Shown here piece after piece: positions 27,582-36,703 of a stretch of 64,000 nucleotides of DNA (its first letter is position 1; every line of letters starts with the position of its first letter). The notes beneath the pieces were generated by a model that had not been told where the DNA came from, did not search any database, and worked only from the letters and a program-made list of their open reading frames with translations. The DNA comes from Postechiella sp039985655. Lineage in GTDB: Bacteria > Bacteroidota > Bacteroidia > Flavobacteriales > Flavobacteriaceae. Position numbers and translations under genes: made by a program. The stretch is from assembly GCA_039985655.1 (NCBI GenBank), contig JBDWSF010000018.1, forward strand, positions 544,952-608,951. Direction: 5' to 3'.

Positions 27582-29531
27582 TTAATTGATTAGTTTTTTT
27601 TCGTAAGTAAAATCATCTGTTCTTTGGAAATTGGATAAGGCGCCTTTAAATTGAACTTTAACAGCTTCTTCTTCATCAGACATAGCAAGCACTACTGGGA
27701 TATATAAATTATCAGGAATTAGACTATTTCCAAAATTATCGGTTGTTAAAGAATCTATAGTTACTTGATAACTAACTCCTCCATCACTTCCTGTTACTTT
27801 TTCAGCAATTAAATAACTATCAATTTCTAATCCAATAGCTATGGTATAATTAAAAAAGAATCCTGGTTTTATATGTTTAGGATGTTCTATACTGATAACT
27901 GCTTCAAGCTTTTCTTTTTTAACTTTTTCGAGTCTTCTATTGAGTATCTTCAGTTCTTTTTGAACACTAATGTGTGTCGTATTAATTTTTTTGAACTCCT
28001 CTTTTAAATTTTTAAGACCTTTTGCATCAAGCCCTTCTCCAAGTTGTTTTTCTTTACTATTCTCTTTCTGTTCTACCAGACCAGATTCTGTCGATAAAAG
28101 CGTATTAATCTCTGCTTCTAATCGTTCTATTTCTGGATTATATTTACTAAATATTTCATCTAAATACTCTGTTTGTATCTCTATAGATTTTAAACCTTCC
28201 GCTGTTAACAACCCTCTTACTAGTTCTTTATTATGAGGTAAAAAGATACAACGATACTCAACATTATAGTCTGGATTTTCATCTGCACTAAACGTCATTA
28301 TATTGTCTGAAACTGAAATATTTTGATGTCTAGGAGCTGTTATTTTATTTTTTAAAGTGAAAAATGCAGATGGAGCTGATAAATAATCTTCAAAAGTGTT
28401 TATAATCTTCTTGTATTCATTGTCTAAAACAGCAAATACGAATACCACATACCGCTCTCCTAATTCGAGATCCTGACCGTCTACATCTTTTAAATCTGAC
28501 ATGTAAAGATCTTTAGACATATGATTATCATCACTATATGGCATTTTAAAATATTTTTTTTCTTTTTCGTCCTCTAAGATTAACCCTTCTGCATCTGAAA
28601 TGGAAAAAATTTCTTTCTGCTTATTCTTTACTAGAAATATATAATAGTCACTTACTGGATATTCAGATTTTGAATCTCTTGTAGATAGTCCTTTAGAGTT
28701 ATTCTTATAATCAAAAGGGCTTCTATATCTATTAAAACTCACTGTGTAATAGCTTGCATTTCCTGCCTTATATGGCTGGGATGTTTTTAAATTTAAATTC
28801 AATTCTAAACTGGTTAGCTTATAGGCTTCTCGACTAGAGTTAAAAAAGGAATCTGCATTTTCAAGAACACCTTCTGCCGCCTTTTCTTGAGTGTTCGCCG
28901 CTGCTAAAGCTTCAGAATCAGTTATCACAACTTCTGATGCTGCTTTAAAATCGTTAGTTGCTATGTCTAATAAGTTTTTTATTGAGGTATCTGTAGTTTC
29001 TGCTTTACTTACTAAACTTGTAATGGGTACTTCTGCAATTTGTCCAGAGGCTTCCATACTAAGCTGAGAAGTGCGTTCTGCCAAATAAGCCGTTTCATTC
29101 ATTAAAGTTAAAGCTTCTTTACTTTGGGCATAAATTTCCGTATCAAAATCGGCTGCATTTACGATGCTAAAAATGCTTCCCACATCACTTGCTAATTTTA
29201 AAATAGCATTGGCTGCTATTTGAACATTAGCGGCAGCTACAGAAGTATTTTTAACTGATTGCGATATAAATTGGTTTCCTAAATTAGTTGAAGCTAATGT
29301 ATTTGTAGATATATCACTATCTATTACAGCCTGTTCTAGTACTAATTGTTGAAAAGCATAATCATTATTTGCTACTTTCAGATCTTCTGCTGCACTAATA
29401 CGAGCACCTTCTGCGTAGTATAATGAAAACATCGAAGCATCTAAGCTTCCTTTCTTTTTTTGTAATTGTAATTCTTGCTTAGACAGCGATGCTAAGACGC
29501 TGGCATACAAGCTTTCATTGTAAGTATTCAT
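27582..29531 (-). CDS. Coiled-coil and beta-domain eCIS-associated protein (649 residues)
   Basis: I start at ATG 29531 (MNTYNESLY); the upstream start is only TTG. The N-terminal 240 residues are helical and Ala-rich (QEKAAEGVLENADSFFNSSR). About 245-440 is beta-rich, fibronectin-like in character (YYTVSFNRYRSP, DYYIFLVKNK). About 455-545 is a heptad coiled coil (EIERLEAEINTLLS, VQKELKILNRRLEKVKKEK). The last 100 residues are beta again. Not recognised as a named family. The layout fits a particle fibre or collar component, but that is inference. It sits between the tape-measure-type gene (228-base gap) and the smaller coiled-coil gene. Confidence 0.7.
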   Translation of the reverse strand: MNTYNESLYASVLASLSKQELQLQKKKGSLDASMFSLYYAEGARISAAEDLKVANNDYAFQQLVLEQAVIDSDISTNTLASTNLGNQFISQSVKNTSVAAANVQIAANAILKLASDVGSIFSIVNAADFDTEIYAQSKEALTLMNETAYLAERTSQLSMEASGQIAEVPITSLVSKAETTDTSIKNLLDIATNDFKAASEVVITDSEALAAANTQEKAAEGVLENADSFFNSSREAYKLTSLELNLNLKTSQPYKAGNASYYTVSFNRYRSPFDYKNNSKGLSTRDSKSEYPVSDYYIFLVKNKQKEIFSISDAEGLILEDEKEKKYFKMPYSDDNHMSKDLYMSDLKDVDGQDLELGERYVVFVFAVLDNEYKKIINTFEDYLSAPSAFFTLKNKITAPRHQNISVSDNIMTFSADENPDYNVEYRCIFLPHNKELVRGLLTAEGLKSIEIQTEYLDEIFSKYNPEIERLEAEINTLLSTESGLVEQKENSKEKQLGEGLDAKGLKNLKEEFKKINTTHISVQKELKILNRRLEKVKKEKLEAVISIEHPKHIKPGFFFNYTIAIGLEIDSYLIAEKVTGSDGGVSYQVTIDSLTTDNFGNSLIPDNLYIPVVLAMSDEEEAVKVQFKGALSNFQRTDDFTYEKKLIN

Positions 29532-29585
29532 AAAAAACAAGTTTAAATTATTATTAATATTATTTATTCTTATTGAGTGTATTTA

Positions 29586-29614
29586 AGGCTACTTTATAGC
29601 GCTATTAAAAGCCT
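29586..29614 (-). promoter_or_regulatory. Hairpin within the eCIS operon
   Basis: Outer arms AGGCT/AGCCT enclose the 10-bp palindrome ATAGCGCTAT (29596-29605), with a short bulge between. It lies in the 228-base gap after the tape-measure-type gene, the largest gap in the operon. It may mark a processing site or an internal regulatory boundary; no U-tract follows. Confidence 0.45.
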
Positions 29615-29759
29615 GATTTCGATTAATAAATAGCTAACTACTTCGTATTTATATCACTTTGAACGCCTTTCAAGGGGCATTTAACATATCATTACGATAG
29701 TCTCTTAACTACTATCTATTGCAGGCACTCTTTTTTCTAATTGTCTCATTCTATTTTTT

Positions 29760-32700
29760 TTAATAAGGCCAGGTTATATGTAATGGTTTTTGCATCCAAG
29801 GAAATTTTATAATTGAAAAAGAAAACGGAGATTTTATAAGAAGGACATCATATGGCCTTTTTTCTACTGTTAAACTCCAACGATCCTCTTCTTCTCTTAA
29901 AACGCCATTTCTAACCAACCAATTCCCTCTAAACCCCAGTACAGAACTACTACCTATGGCTTCCCAATAGCCCATTGCTGATTTTAGTAATCCTTCTATT
30001 AATGTTTTTTCTTTATCAGAAATTTCTATAGAGTCTTTTATAGGCTGTTGTAGAGCTATGCCACATATTATTTTATTTAAAGTGAGTAATGACTCTTCTG
30101 TATGCGAAAGACCTGTAACTACATATTGTAAATAGTGTACGGCATTTATACGTGCATCTTCAGAAACAAACTGCTTGTCTTTCAATAGTTCTAAACGTTC
30201 AAATAACATAGGGAAATAGGTGTTTAATAATACCAAACCTGCATTTGGGACATCTATGCCTGTACTTTGAATTTCAATATTTTGGGAATCCATAATTTCT
30301 GTTACTAATAAAGGTTTATCTTCTTTTTTTATTTTTAAATTATTGGTAGTTCTTGTTTTTTTATCTCTAAATGTATTTTGATATGAAATTTGTAATGCTA
30401 TTGGCAATCTTATTTTCAAGAAATCGAAAGCCTCAAAAAAACACTTTTTTTCAATATTTCTTTTTGCACATATTTCCCATAACAATTCCTGCCAAATATT
30501 AGATGTATTTATTATTTTCCAGTTACTAGTTTTCCAAGAGCTTAGCATTTTTTTTAATACCAATTGTTGCATTTCTATTGGCGATATGCCTTTTATAGAG
30601 CTACTTCCTAGCATATCATGCAATTTTTCTAATTGGGTAAATTGATTTTTATTTGAAGGGTATAACTTTTCGAGTACTGGTACAAATTTTGAAATTTCTA
30701 TGTGCTCTGATAATCTAATTAACTGAGTTTCTGAAACGTTCTTTTCTCTTAAAATAGTTAGGACTCTTAAAGGCTGATGGATTAACATGTCATTTATTAA
30801 ATCCTTTACCATGCAGCTCTTTTTATGTGAGAACCAAAAAGGAATTTTATTTTCTTTTAATAGGTGCGCACATAATGTTTCAAATTTATTTTTAGAAATA
30901 CACGCTTGTAAATCGTCCGAAATGGTTTCTTTAATTGTTATTGAGCTTAATGATTTAAAATTAGGATTCTGAACCTTTAATGTTTCTTTTAAAATATCTG
31001 GAAGTACTATATTTTTTTGTTGAATTTGTTTTAATATGTAAGCTGAATTTACATCGGACAACTGCGTTAACTCGTTAAAAACATAAACCACAATTTTATT
31101 TAGGTCTTCTTTTTTTACGGTGCTCGATTTTAATAATTCTAAAGAATATTCAAATAATTTATGTTTTATTTTTCTTGATAATTGGGCCACATCCAGTTCC
31201 TGAACTATAATGTATAAGACATGTATTGCTTCATATATATAACTAAGTAAACTATTCGGTTTATCTCGAGTAATTAAAGCTAGAAATTGTTCTAAAGACA
31301 TTATATTTTGCAACGCTGCAAATTTTTTTGAGGATAGGACTGTTTCTTTAAAAAAAGTTCGCATGTGATGGGGATTCTTTTCTAATACATGCAACACAAA
31401 ACGTTCAATTTTAATGGTATTTCCGTCGAGTTTTATTTTTGCTTCTGGATTTATTAATCCTTCTTTTAATTTTGTTATAAATTCAGATGTTGATACTTTA
31501 ATAACATAATCTGATGTGTTTGCTGTTTCTTTATACTCCTTGAAAAAGTTGATTTTCTGATTATTTTCAATCCCTTTATCATCAATAAAATAATAGGCAA
31601 TCGCTTCTTCAAAAAGTTTACTAAATTTTAGTCTATCACCTTGATGGCGGTCATAATCTACTATGCATTGCCAATAACTTTCTAATATTTTTTGTTCTAT
31701 TTCTATAGCCGTATATTTTAAACTTTTAAATTTCGGAGTATATTTCTTGATAAACTCTAGTTGTAATGTGTCTCCATTTTTAAACAAATAGTCACTTATT
31801 TCTCTTGAATACAATTTAAATTCAGAAGTATTGATCTGTTTAGTATGTATTAACTTCCCTAATAGAATTGCGACCTTATTTTGTTTATTTGAAGATCCCA
31901 TATTTGCTATGAGTATCTCTAAATCTGAACGTTCAAAACCCTTATTTGTAAATTGTTGTAGTTTTATTTGTTGTGATTCGGATATATCTAGTTTATCGAA
32001 ATTATAATCTTCTAAAATTTTTGAAATACTTTGATGAAAACCTGACGTATTTCCAATGCCTTGTCTTCCTTTTAATCTAACCAACAAAAATTCTAAAAAA
32101 GAATATGAACTAAGCGTATCGTCTATTAACACGAGTTGCATACTTTCTATAGCTAAACATTTTTTTATTGCTATGGCTATAGTTGACAATGATTTTTCTT
32201 CACGGATTAGCTTATCAACACGTTCTTCTAAACCTGTTATTATTTTATACGTCTTTGGATATTTTTTTTCTAACAGCTGTACCGCTATATTTTCCAATTC
32301 TAATACGTGACTTATAAGATGCTCTATATTGAATTTGTCTTTATATAGAATTAAAATGTCCCATACAATAATGGGTTGTGCTTTAATCCAAATACAAATA
32401 AGTTTATAATGATTTTCGAGTGTCCTTTGATCTAAAGTTGATTCTGTAGTAACATTTAGCCTTTTAAGAATGGTAATTAATCTTTTTTCAGAAAAAAGCA
32501 CGCCTTGATTCGAGGATTCTTTAGTCTGAATTTGTTTTAAATCCTCAAATATCTCTAGATTAATTAGATTTTTATGGCCAACTGGAATATCCAAACTAGC
32601 CAAACTTTCTAAAACCTTTCTCTTCGAAATTTTATGGGATTGACTTAGTTGTTTTACAACATATTTTAAAAATTCCGTACTTAAATTAAGTGTCGACTTA

Positions 32701-33974
32701 TCTTGCCTTAAAAATTGCAAACCTATTTGCTTAACCCAACCTGCATCTAGCTTAAATAAATTTGTTCGTTTCAATTGACTAAAAAAACGGATTTGGTTTA
32801 CGAGTTCTATTGTTTTTTCTTTTGATGGTGATAATACACTTAACAAGGATTCAAAAGCAAAAGGTTTTAAATTAATCGCCGTAAATTGCCATATAAATGA
32901 TTTATCATCTAAGGATTCTATCATTTTTTTAAATCGCGAATTATCAATCTGTGGTAAACAATCTATCAATTCATTAAAACGTTTTTTTTGATGACTTGTA
33001 GTACAATTTGTTGGCGATTTAAAAAAAGATTGAAGCAATTCCCAGTTCTTTTCAAGTTGGCGTTTACTAGAAAACTTAGTGTATGCTATATCTGATTGTC
33101 TTTTTGATAAAATGGATAGTATTAATATAAAATTGGTTTTAGCATAAGAATGTCCTTTTATTTTATGTACTGCATCCTCTATCATTGAGTATAATATATC
33201 ATACCCTATATTATAATGATTTGCCATTTGCTGAATAGTGTTTCTAACAAATTCTACTTTATTGAACATGGTACCCCGTTCTACAAATAGGTAGTTTAGT
33301 ATCCAAAACCATAAATTTTTCTTGAAATCATGGGTGCTTGTTTTTACGATAGCTTCTTGTTCTTGGATTTTTATAAACTCTTCAGAAAAATCTATGATAT
33401 AACTATGATTATTTTTTTCTATAGTCTCAATTATTCGTTTTAAACTAGTGTCTTTAAACTGCCATGCCATTCTTCTTCTAACATATTGCTTGTCGCCTAC
33501 AACCTGAATCATTCTAATAACATCATCTGTATTATTAGACATTTCATTTTCCAAAATCTGATTTACTGAGCCTTTTATTTTATAATAATTCCAAGGCATT
33601 ACCCCTTGTAAAAAATAATGTTTCAAAACATTTATAGAAGAATCTTTATCTTCAATTATCTCAATACTTTGCCCATGTTTATTGGGAAACATTACAATAT
33701 CATTGAGTTTATTATAGAGTTTTTCTTTTAATTTTAAAGTGAGTTCTTCAATACAATTTTCATAATTAATCACACCTAAATCGACTTCAAGTGTTTTGAT
33801 TTTTAGCGTTTGATTTTCTGGACAAATCGTATTAAAGATGGTACTGATTTCTCTAGACATGTGATGATCGCTCCAATGACTTATTGCGTTTTGTAATTCG
33901 GCACCTTTGTCTTTATCATTGAAAAAAGTATCCCAATGACAGCTTGCTATAATATGTTTTTGGTTCTTAATCAT
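29760..33974 (-). CDS. Contractile injection system tape-measure-type protein (CIS_TMP family)
   Basis: A 1404-residue, largely helical, Lys/Leu/Ile-rich protein. The N-terminus has the family signature: HIIASCHWDTFFND, then ELQNAISHWSDHHM, then IKTLEVDLGVINYENCIEEL at about 58-77. I recall this pattern from the Bacteroidetes contractile injection system tape measure family (PF19268). It would set tube length during assembly or serve as a large scaffold. Its first codon overlaps the upstream baseplate gene's stop by four bases (ATGA), so translation is coupled. It is longer than Afp14. Confidence 0.75.
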   Translation of the reverse strand: MIKNQKHIIASCHWDTFFNDKDKGAELQNAISHWSDHHMSREISTIFNTICPENQTLKIKTLEVDLGVINYENCIEELTLKLKEKLYNKLNDIVMFPNKHGQSIEIIEDKDSSINVLKHYFLQGVMPWNYYKIKGSVNQILENEMSNNTDDVIRMIQVVGDKQYVRRRMAWQFKDTSLKRIIETIEKNNHSYIIDFSEEFIKIQEQEAIVKTSTHDFKKNLWFWILNYLFVERGTMFNKVEFVRNTIQQMANHYNIGYDILYSMIEDAVHKIKGHSYAKTNFILILSILSKRQSDIAYTKFSSKRQLEKNWELLQSFFKSPTNCTTSHQKKRFNELIDCLPQIDNSRFKKMIESLDDKSFIWQFTAINLKPFAFESLLSVLSPSKEKTIELVNQIRFFSQLKRTNLFKLDAGWVKQIGLQFLRQDKSTLNLSTEFLKYVVKQLSQSHKISKRKVLESLASLDIPVGHKNLINLEIFEDLKQIQTKESSNQGVLFSEKRLITILKRLNVTTESTLDQRTLENHYKLICIWIKAQPIIVWDILILYKDKFNIEHLISHVLELENIAVQLLEKKYPKTYKIITGLEERVDKLIREEKSLSTIAIAIKKCLAIESMQLVLIDDTLSSYSFLEFLLVRLKGRQGIGNTSGFHQSISKILEDYNFDKLDISESQQIKLQQFTNKGFERSDLEILIANMGSSNKQNKVAILLGKLIHTKQINTSEFKLYSREISDYLFKNGDTLQLEFIKKYTPKFKSLKYTAIEIEQKILESYWQCIVDYDRHQGDRLKFSKLFEEAIAYYFIDDKGIENNQKINFFKEYKETANTSDYVIKVSTSEFITKLKEGLINPEAKIKLDGNTIKIERFVLHVLEKNPHHMRTFFKETVLSSKKFAALQNIMSLEQFLALITRDKPNSLLSYIYEAIHVLYIIVQELDVAQLSRKIKHKLFEYSLELLKSSTVKKEDLNKIVVYVFNELTQLSDVNSAYILKQIQQKNIVLPDILKETLKVQNPNFKSLSSITIKETISDDLQACISKNKFETLCAHLLKENKIPFWFSHKKSCMVKDLINDMLIHQPLRVLTILREKNVSETQLIRLSEHIEISKFVPVLEKLYPSNKNQFTQLEKLHDMLGSSSIKGISPIEMQQLVLKKMLSSWKTSNWKIINTSNIWQELLWEICAKRNIEKKCFFEAFDFLKIRLPIALQISYQNTFRDKKTRTTNNLKIKKEDKPLLVTEIMDSQNIEIQSTGIDVPNAGLVLLNTYFPMLFERLELLKDKQFVSEDARINAVHYLQYVVTGLSHTEESLLTLNKIICGIALQQPIKDSIEISDKEKTLIEGLLKSAMGYWEAIGSSSVLGFRGNWLVRNGVLREEEDRWSLTVEKRPYDVLLIKSPFSFSIIKFPWMQKPLHITWPY

Positions 33975-36703
33975 AATTCTAAGTGATTAAGATTCATAAT
34001 ACTTTCTGTTAAAATTTTGGCGCTTTTAACTAAGCCTTTTCCATGTAACTTCTTGGTTTTATCATCAAAAAGCAAATTGTTATGCCAATCAACATATTGA
34101 GGTATTAATGTATCTAACAAAGTGTTACTGACATAAAACCTTTTTGCTTGAACTTGTACAGGAAGATCATTCTCTAAAAAATAGTGTAGTCTATATTTAA
34201 ACTCTGGTGTTTTAAATAATGGAATAAAATCAGGAAAAATAAAAACAAGGGCATTATCAAATATGGGGTCTGCAATAGATATAGATGCGCCATCATCCCA
34301 AGAAACACGAACGTTCCATGAATAACACGTGTTTTCAATAGCTACAAAATCATTCAAATCATACGCTAATTCTTCTTCTTTTGTAAGCGGACGCAGTGTA
34401 TTTAGGTCTTCAAATCTTAACTGATTTTTTAATGTGTTTTCTAGAGTTAAAAATTCGCTATGACTTAATTTCTTATTTATTTTTTTTAAAGTGACACCTT
34501 CAAAGTCTTCTGTTATTACTATTTCAAAGTCCGCAGATTCTATAAGTAAATTGGTTTCTATGCACAAAAAACCTTTACGTTCTCTAATTAACCAATAGGC
34601 ATTAACATTTTTATTATTTATCAAATAATTCTGATAATATACATTTAGAGCAAAAAGTAGATTAAGCTTCAATTCTACTACTGAATATTGAATAAAGTCA
34701 GTAGACGTAATCTGTATTTCTTTATCTATCTTTTTTGTACTAAAAATGAAGTCTTTCTGATTTCCTTGAAGCCATATTTCTTTTAATCTATCATATTTAT
34801 TATTAAAAACAGTTTCAAAAGTTTTTTTGCCATTTTTTGAAACATTGATAAACTTCAAAGGAATTGCGCCAATAAAATTGTAAGCCTTAACTCTATAATA
34901 GGATAGTAATCCTAAATTTTGTAGATATAAGCTTTTTATAATGACTTTATCTTTTAGTGCATTTCCTGAAAATACTGTACCTTCAATAATAGTATCTATA
35001 ACTATTGGAGACTCTCCATGACGTGCCAACAAATGATCTAAAATAGCATTCCGCCGTTCTATATTAATGTCTTCATCTTCCATAAAAGACATTAATCCCC
35101 AAATGTATGTGTTGTATGGGTCGCCTTGATAACCAACCCAACCATCATTGATTTCGCGTTCTGGAGATTGAATTTCATAACCAAATTGATGGGCTTTAAA
35201 ATTTCTTAATAAAGGACGTATATTAGGCACAGTCTTGTATAAAGACTGATAATAATAGGTTGGTGAAAAACTGAGATAAGGCGCAGGATATTCTGGGTGT
35301 CTTTTTTCAAAAATTGTTTTTGAACTATAAAACTGTGCTTGATCTTTAGGGGTTCCAGTGACAGAATTTTGAAATGAAAATAACCGCCCTAAATTTGCTA
35401 GTTGCATAAACTGATTGGTAAATACCTGATCAAAAAGTGTAAGATATCCTTTTAACTGTCTGGATTGCGCTAGTTGAAAATCTGTTGCGTTTGATGCAAC
35501 ACCCTCGATTCCTACTGCATATGCATCGGGAAACGTGTTTTGAATGGAATAATAACTGCTAATATCTCGATATCTACCTTCTGGTAAATCGGGTGCCATT
35601 TTTACTGCTGCAACTGTATTTACTTGTTCTAAAGGGGAATCAAAATTAGACAACTCACTAATGAGTGAGATATTTAAATCTTTATTTAATTGTCTTCCTT
35701 TAGTCGTTATTCCAAATTCAATATCGCCTTCATATTTTCTTTCATACGTTATCGATTTAATAAAATCAAATACTAAAATCTCATCTTTCAAAGTATTTAC
35801 TTCTAATAAAGTACCTGACTCGTCAAAAGAAACATTTGTTATAGATTTAATTCCTGCTATAGATTGAATGATTTCTGTAAGTTCATAAGCCTGAACTATA
35901 TTCTTCTTAGAATACACACTATCACTAGGGATCCATCCATTTCTTAATTTTGGACCATTAAAAATACTGTCAGTAGCTGTGCCTTCTCTTTTTAAGGCAT
36001 CATATCCTGTTTGCACCACATTAGGAAACACGTAATTATTGATTTCATAATCTATTTCTACTAAAATGGAATTTAAATCAGTATCATTCTCTAATTCTAA
36101 ATTTCCATAAACAAAATACTTTTTAGAAATTAATGGTACTGGATATAAAAATAACTCGCCTAAGTTTCGACAGGTATTCAATGCAAAAAAAGCATTTTTA
36201 CAGATTAAAGCTTTTTTGTTTTCATAGGTAACTTCACCAGTAAGATCGTCTATGTCTTCAACTATATCTTCATCTGCAATCTTTGAATCTATAGATATAA
36301 ATACATTATATACGCCATTAGTGATCTCTATACTGGTTTTTACAGGTATGATCTGAACATTCTTGATGCCTTTAACTCTATCGATAAGGTATTTACGGAA
36401 ATCTTCAATTGTAATTGGTGATGTTGTAAGTATGTCTTCTGGTAAATAAAATTGATTTTCAATTTCTAATTCTCCTTTAACATTCGTTAAGATATCTTTT
36501 ATTGGGAAATTGTTACAATACCCTAATTCGGTAAAAGCAAAACACAATTGATCTAAAATAGTAACTCCGGGATCGCTAGGGTTTAAATTAGTCCAAGTGC
36601 CTTTATTATGCCTTTGGATATAAGCCAACCCCTTTTCCTTAAGCATCTCAAAATTCACCTCTATAGGTAATTCTGTATCTTCTATGTGATGTATCAGCTC
36701 CAT
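33971..36703 (-). CDS. Baseplate wedge protein (Afp12-like / baseplate J-like)
   Basis: A 910-residue protein whose N-terminus (WTNLNPSDPGVTILDQLCFAFTEL, about residues 37-60) is the conserved opening of baseplate J-type wedge proteins. Middle parts are beta-rich. Its order after the larger wedge protein follows the Afp11-Afp12 layout of known eCIS. It overlaps the preceding stop by one base (TAATG) and the tape-measure-type start by four bases. It would be part of the baseplate that links the tube/spike hub to the sheath. Confidence 0.82.
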   Translation of the reverse strand: MELIHHIEDTELPIEVNFEMLKEKGLAYIQRHNKGTWTNLNPSDPGVTILDQLCFAFTELGYCNNFPIKDILTNVKGELEIENQFYLPEDILTTSPITIEDFRKYLIDRVKGIKNVQIIPVKTSIEITNGVYNVFISIDSKIADEDIVEDIDDLTGEVTYENKKALICKNAFFALNTCRNLGELFLYPVPLISKKYFVYGNLELENDTDLNSILVEIDYEINNYVFPNVVQTGYDALKREGTATDSIFNGPKLRNGWIPSDSVYSKKNIVQAYELTEIIQSIAGIKSITNVSFDESGTLLEVNTLKDEILVFDFIKSITYERKYEGDIEFGITTKGRQLNKDLNISLISELSNFDSPLEQVNTVAAVKMAPDLPEGRYRDISSYYSIQNTFPDAYAVGIEGVASNATDFQLAQSRQLKGYLTLFDQVFTNQFMQLANLGRLFSFQNSVTGTPKDQAQFYSSKTIFEKRHPEYPAPYLSFSPTYYYQSLYKTVPNIRPLLRNFKAHQFGYEIQSPEREINDGWVGYQGDPYNTYIWGLMSFMEDEDINIERRNAILDHLLARHGESPIVIDTIIEGTVFSGNALKDKVIIKSLYLQNLGLLSYYRVKAYNFIGAIPLKFINVSKNGKKTFETVFNNKYDRLKEIWLQGNQKDFIFSTKKIDKEIQITSTDFIQYSVVELKLNLLFALNVYYQNYLINNKNVNAYWLIRERKGFLCIETNLLIESADFEIVITEDFEGVTLKKINKKLSHSEFLTLENTLKNQLRFEDLNTLRPLTKEEELAYDLNDFVAIENTCYSWNVRVSWDDGASISIADPIFDNALVFIFPDFIPLFKTPEFKYRLHYFLENDLPVQVQAKRFYVSNTLLDTLIPQYVDWHNNLLFDDKTKKLHGKGLVKSAKILTESIMNLNHLEL

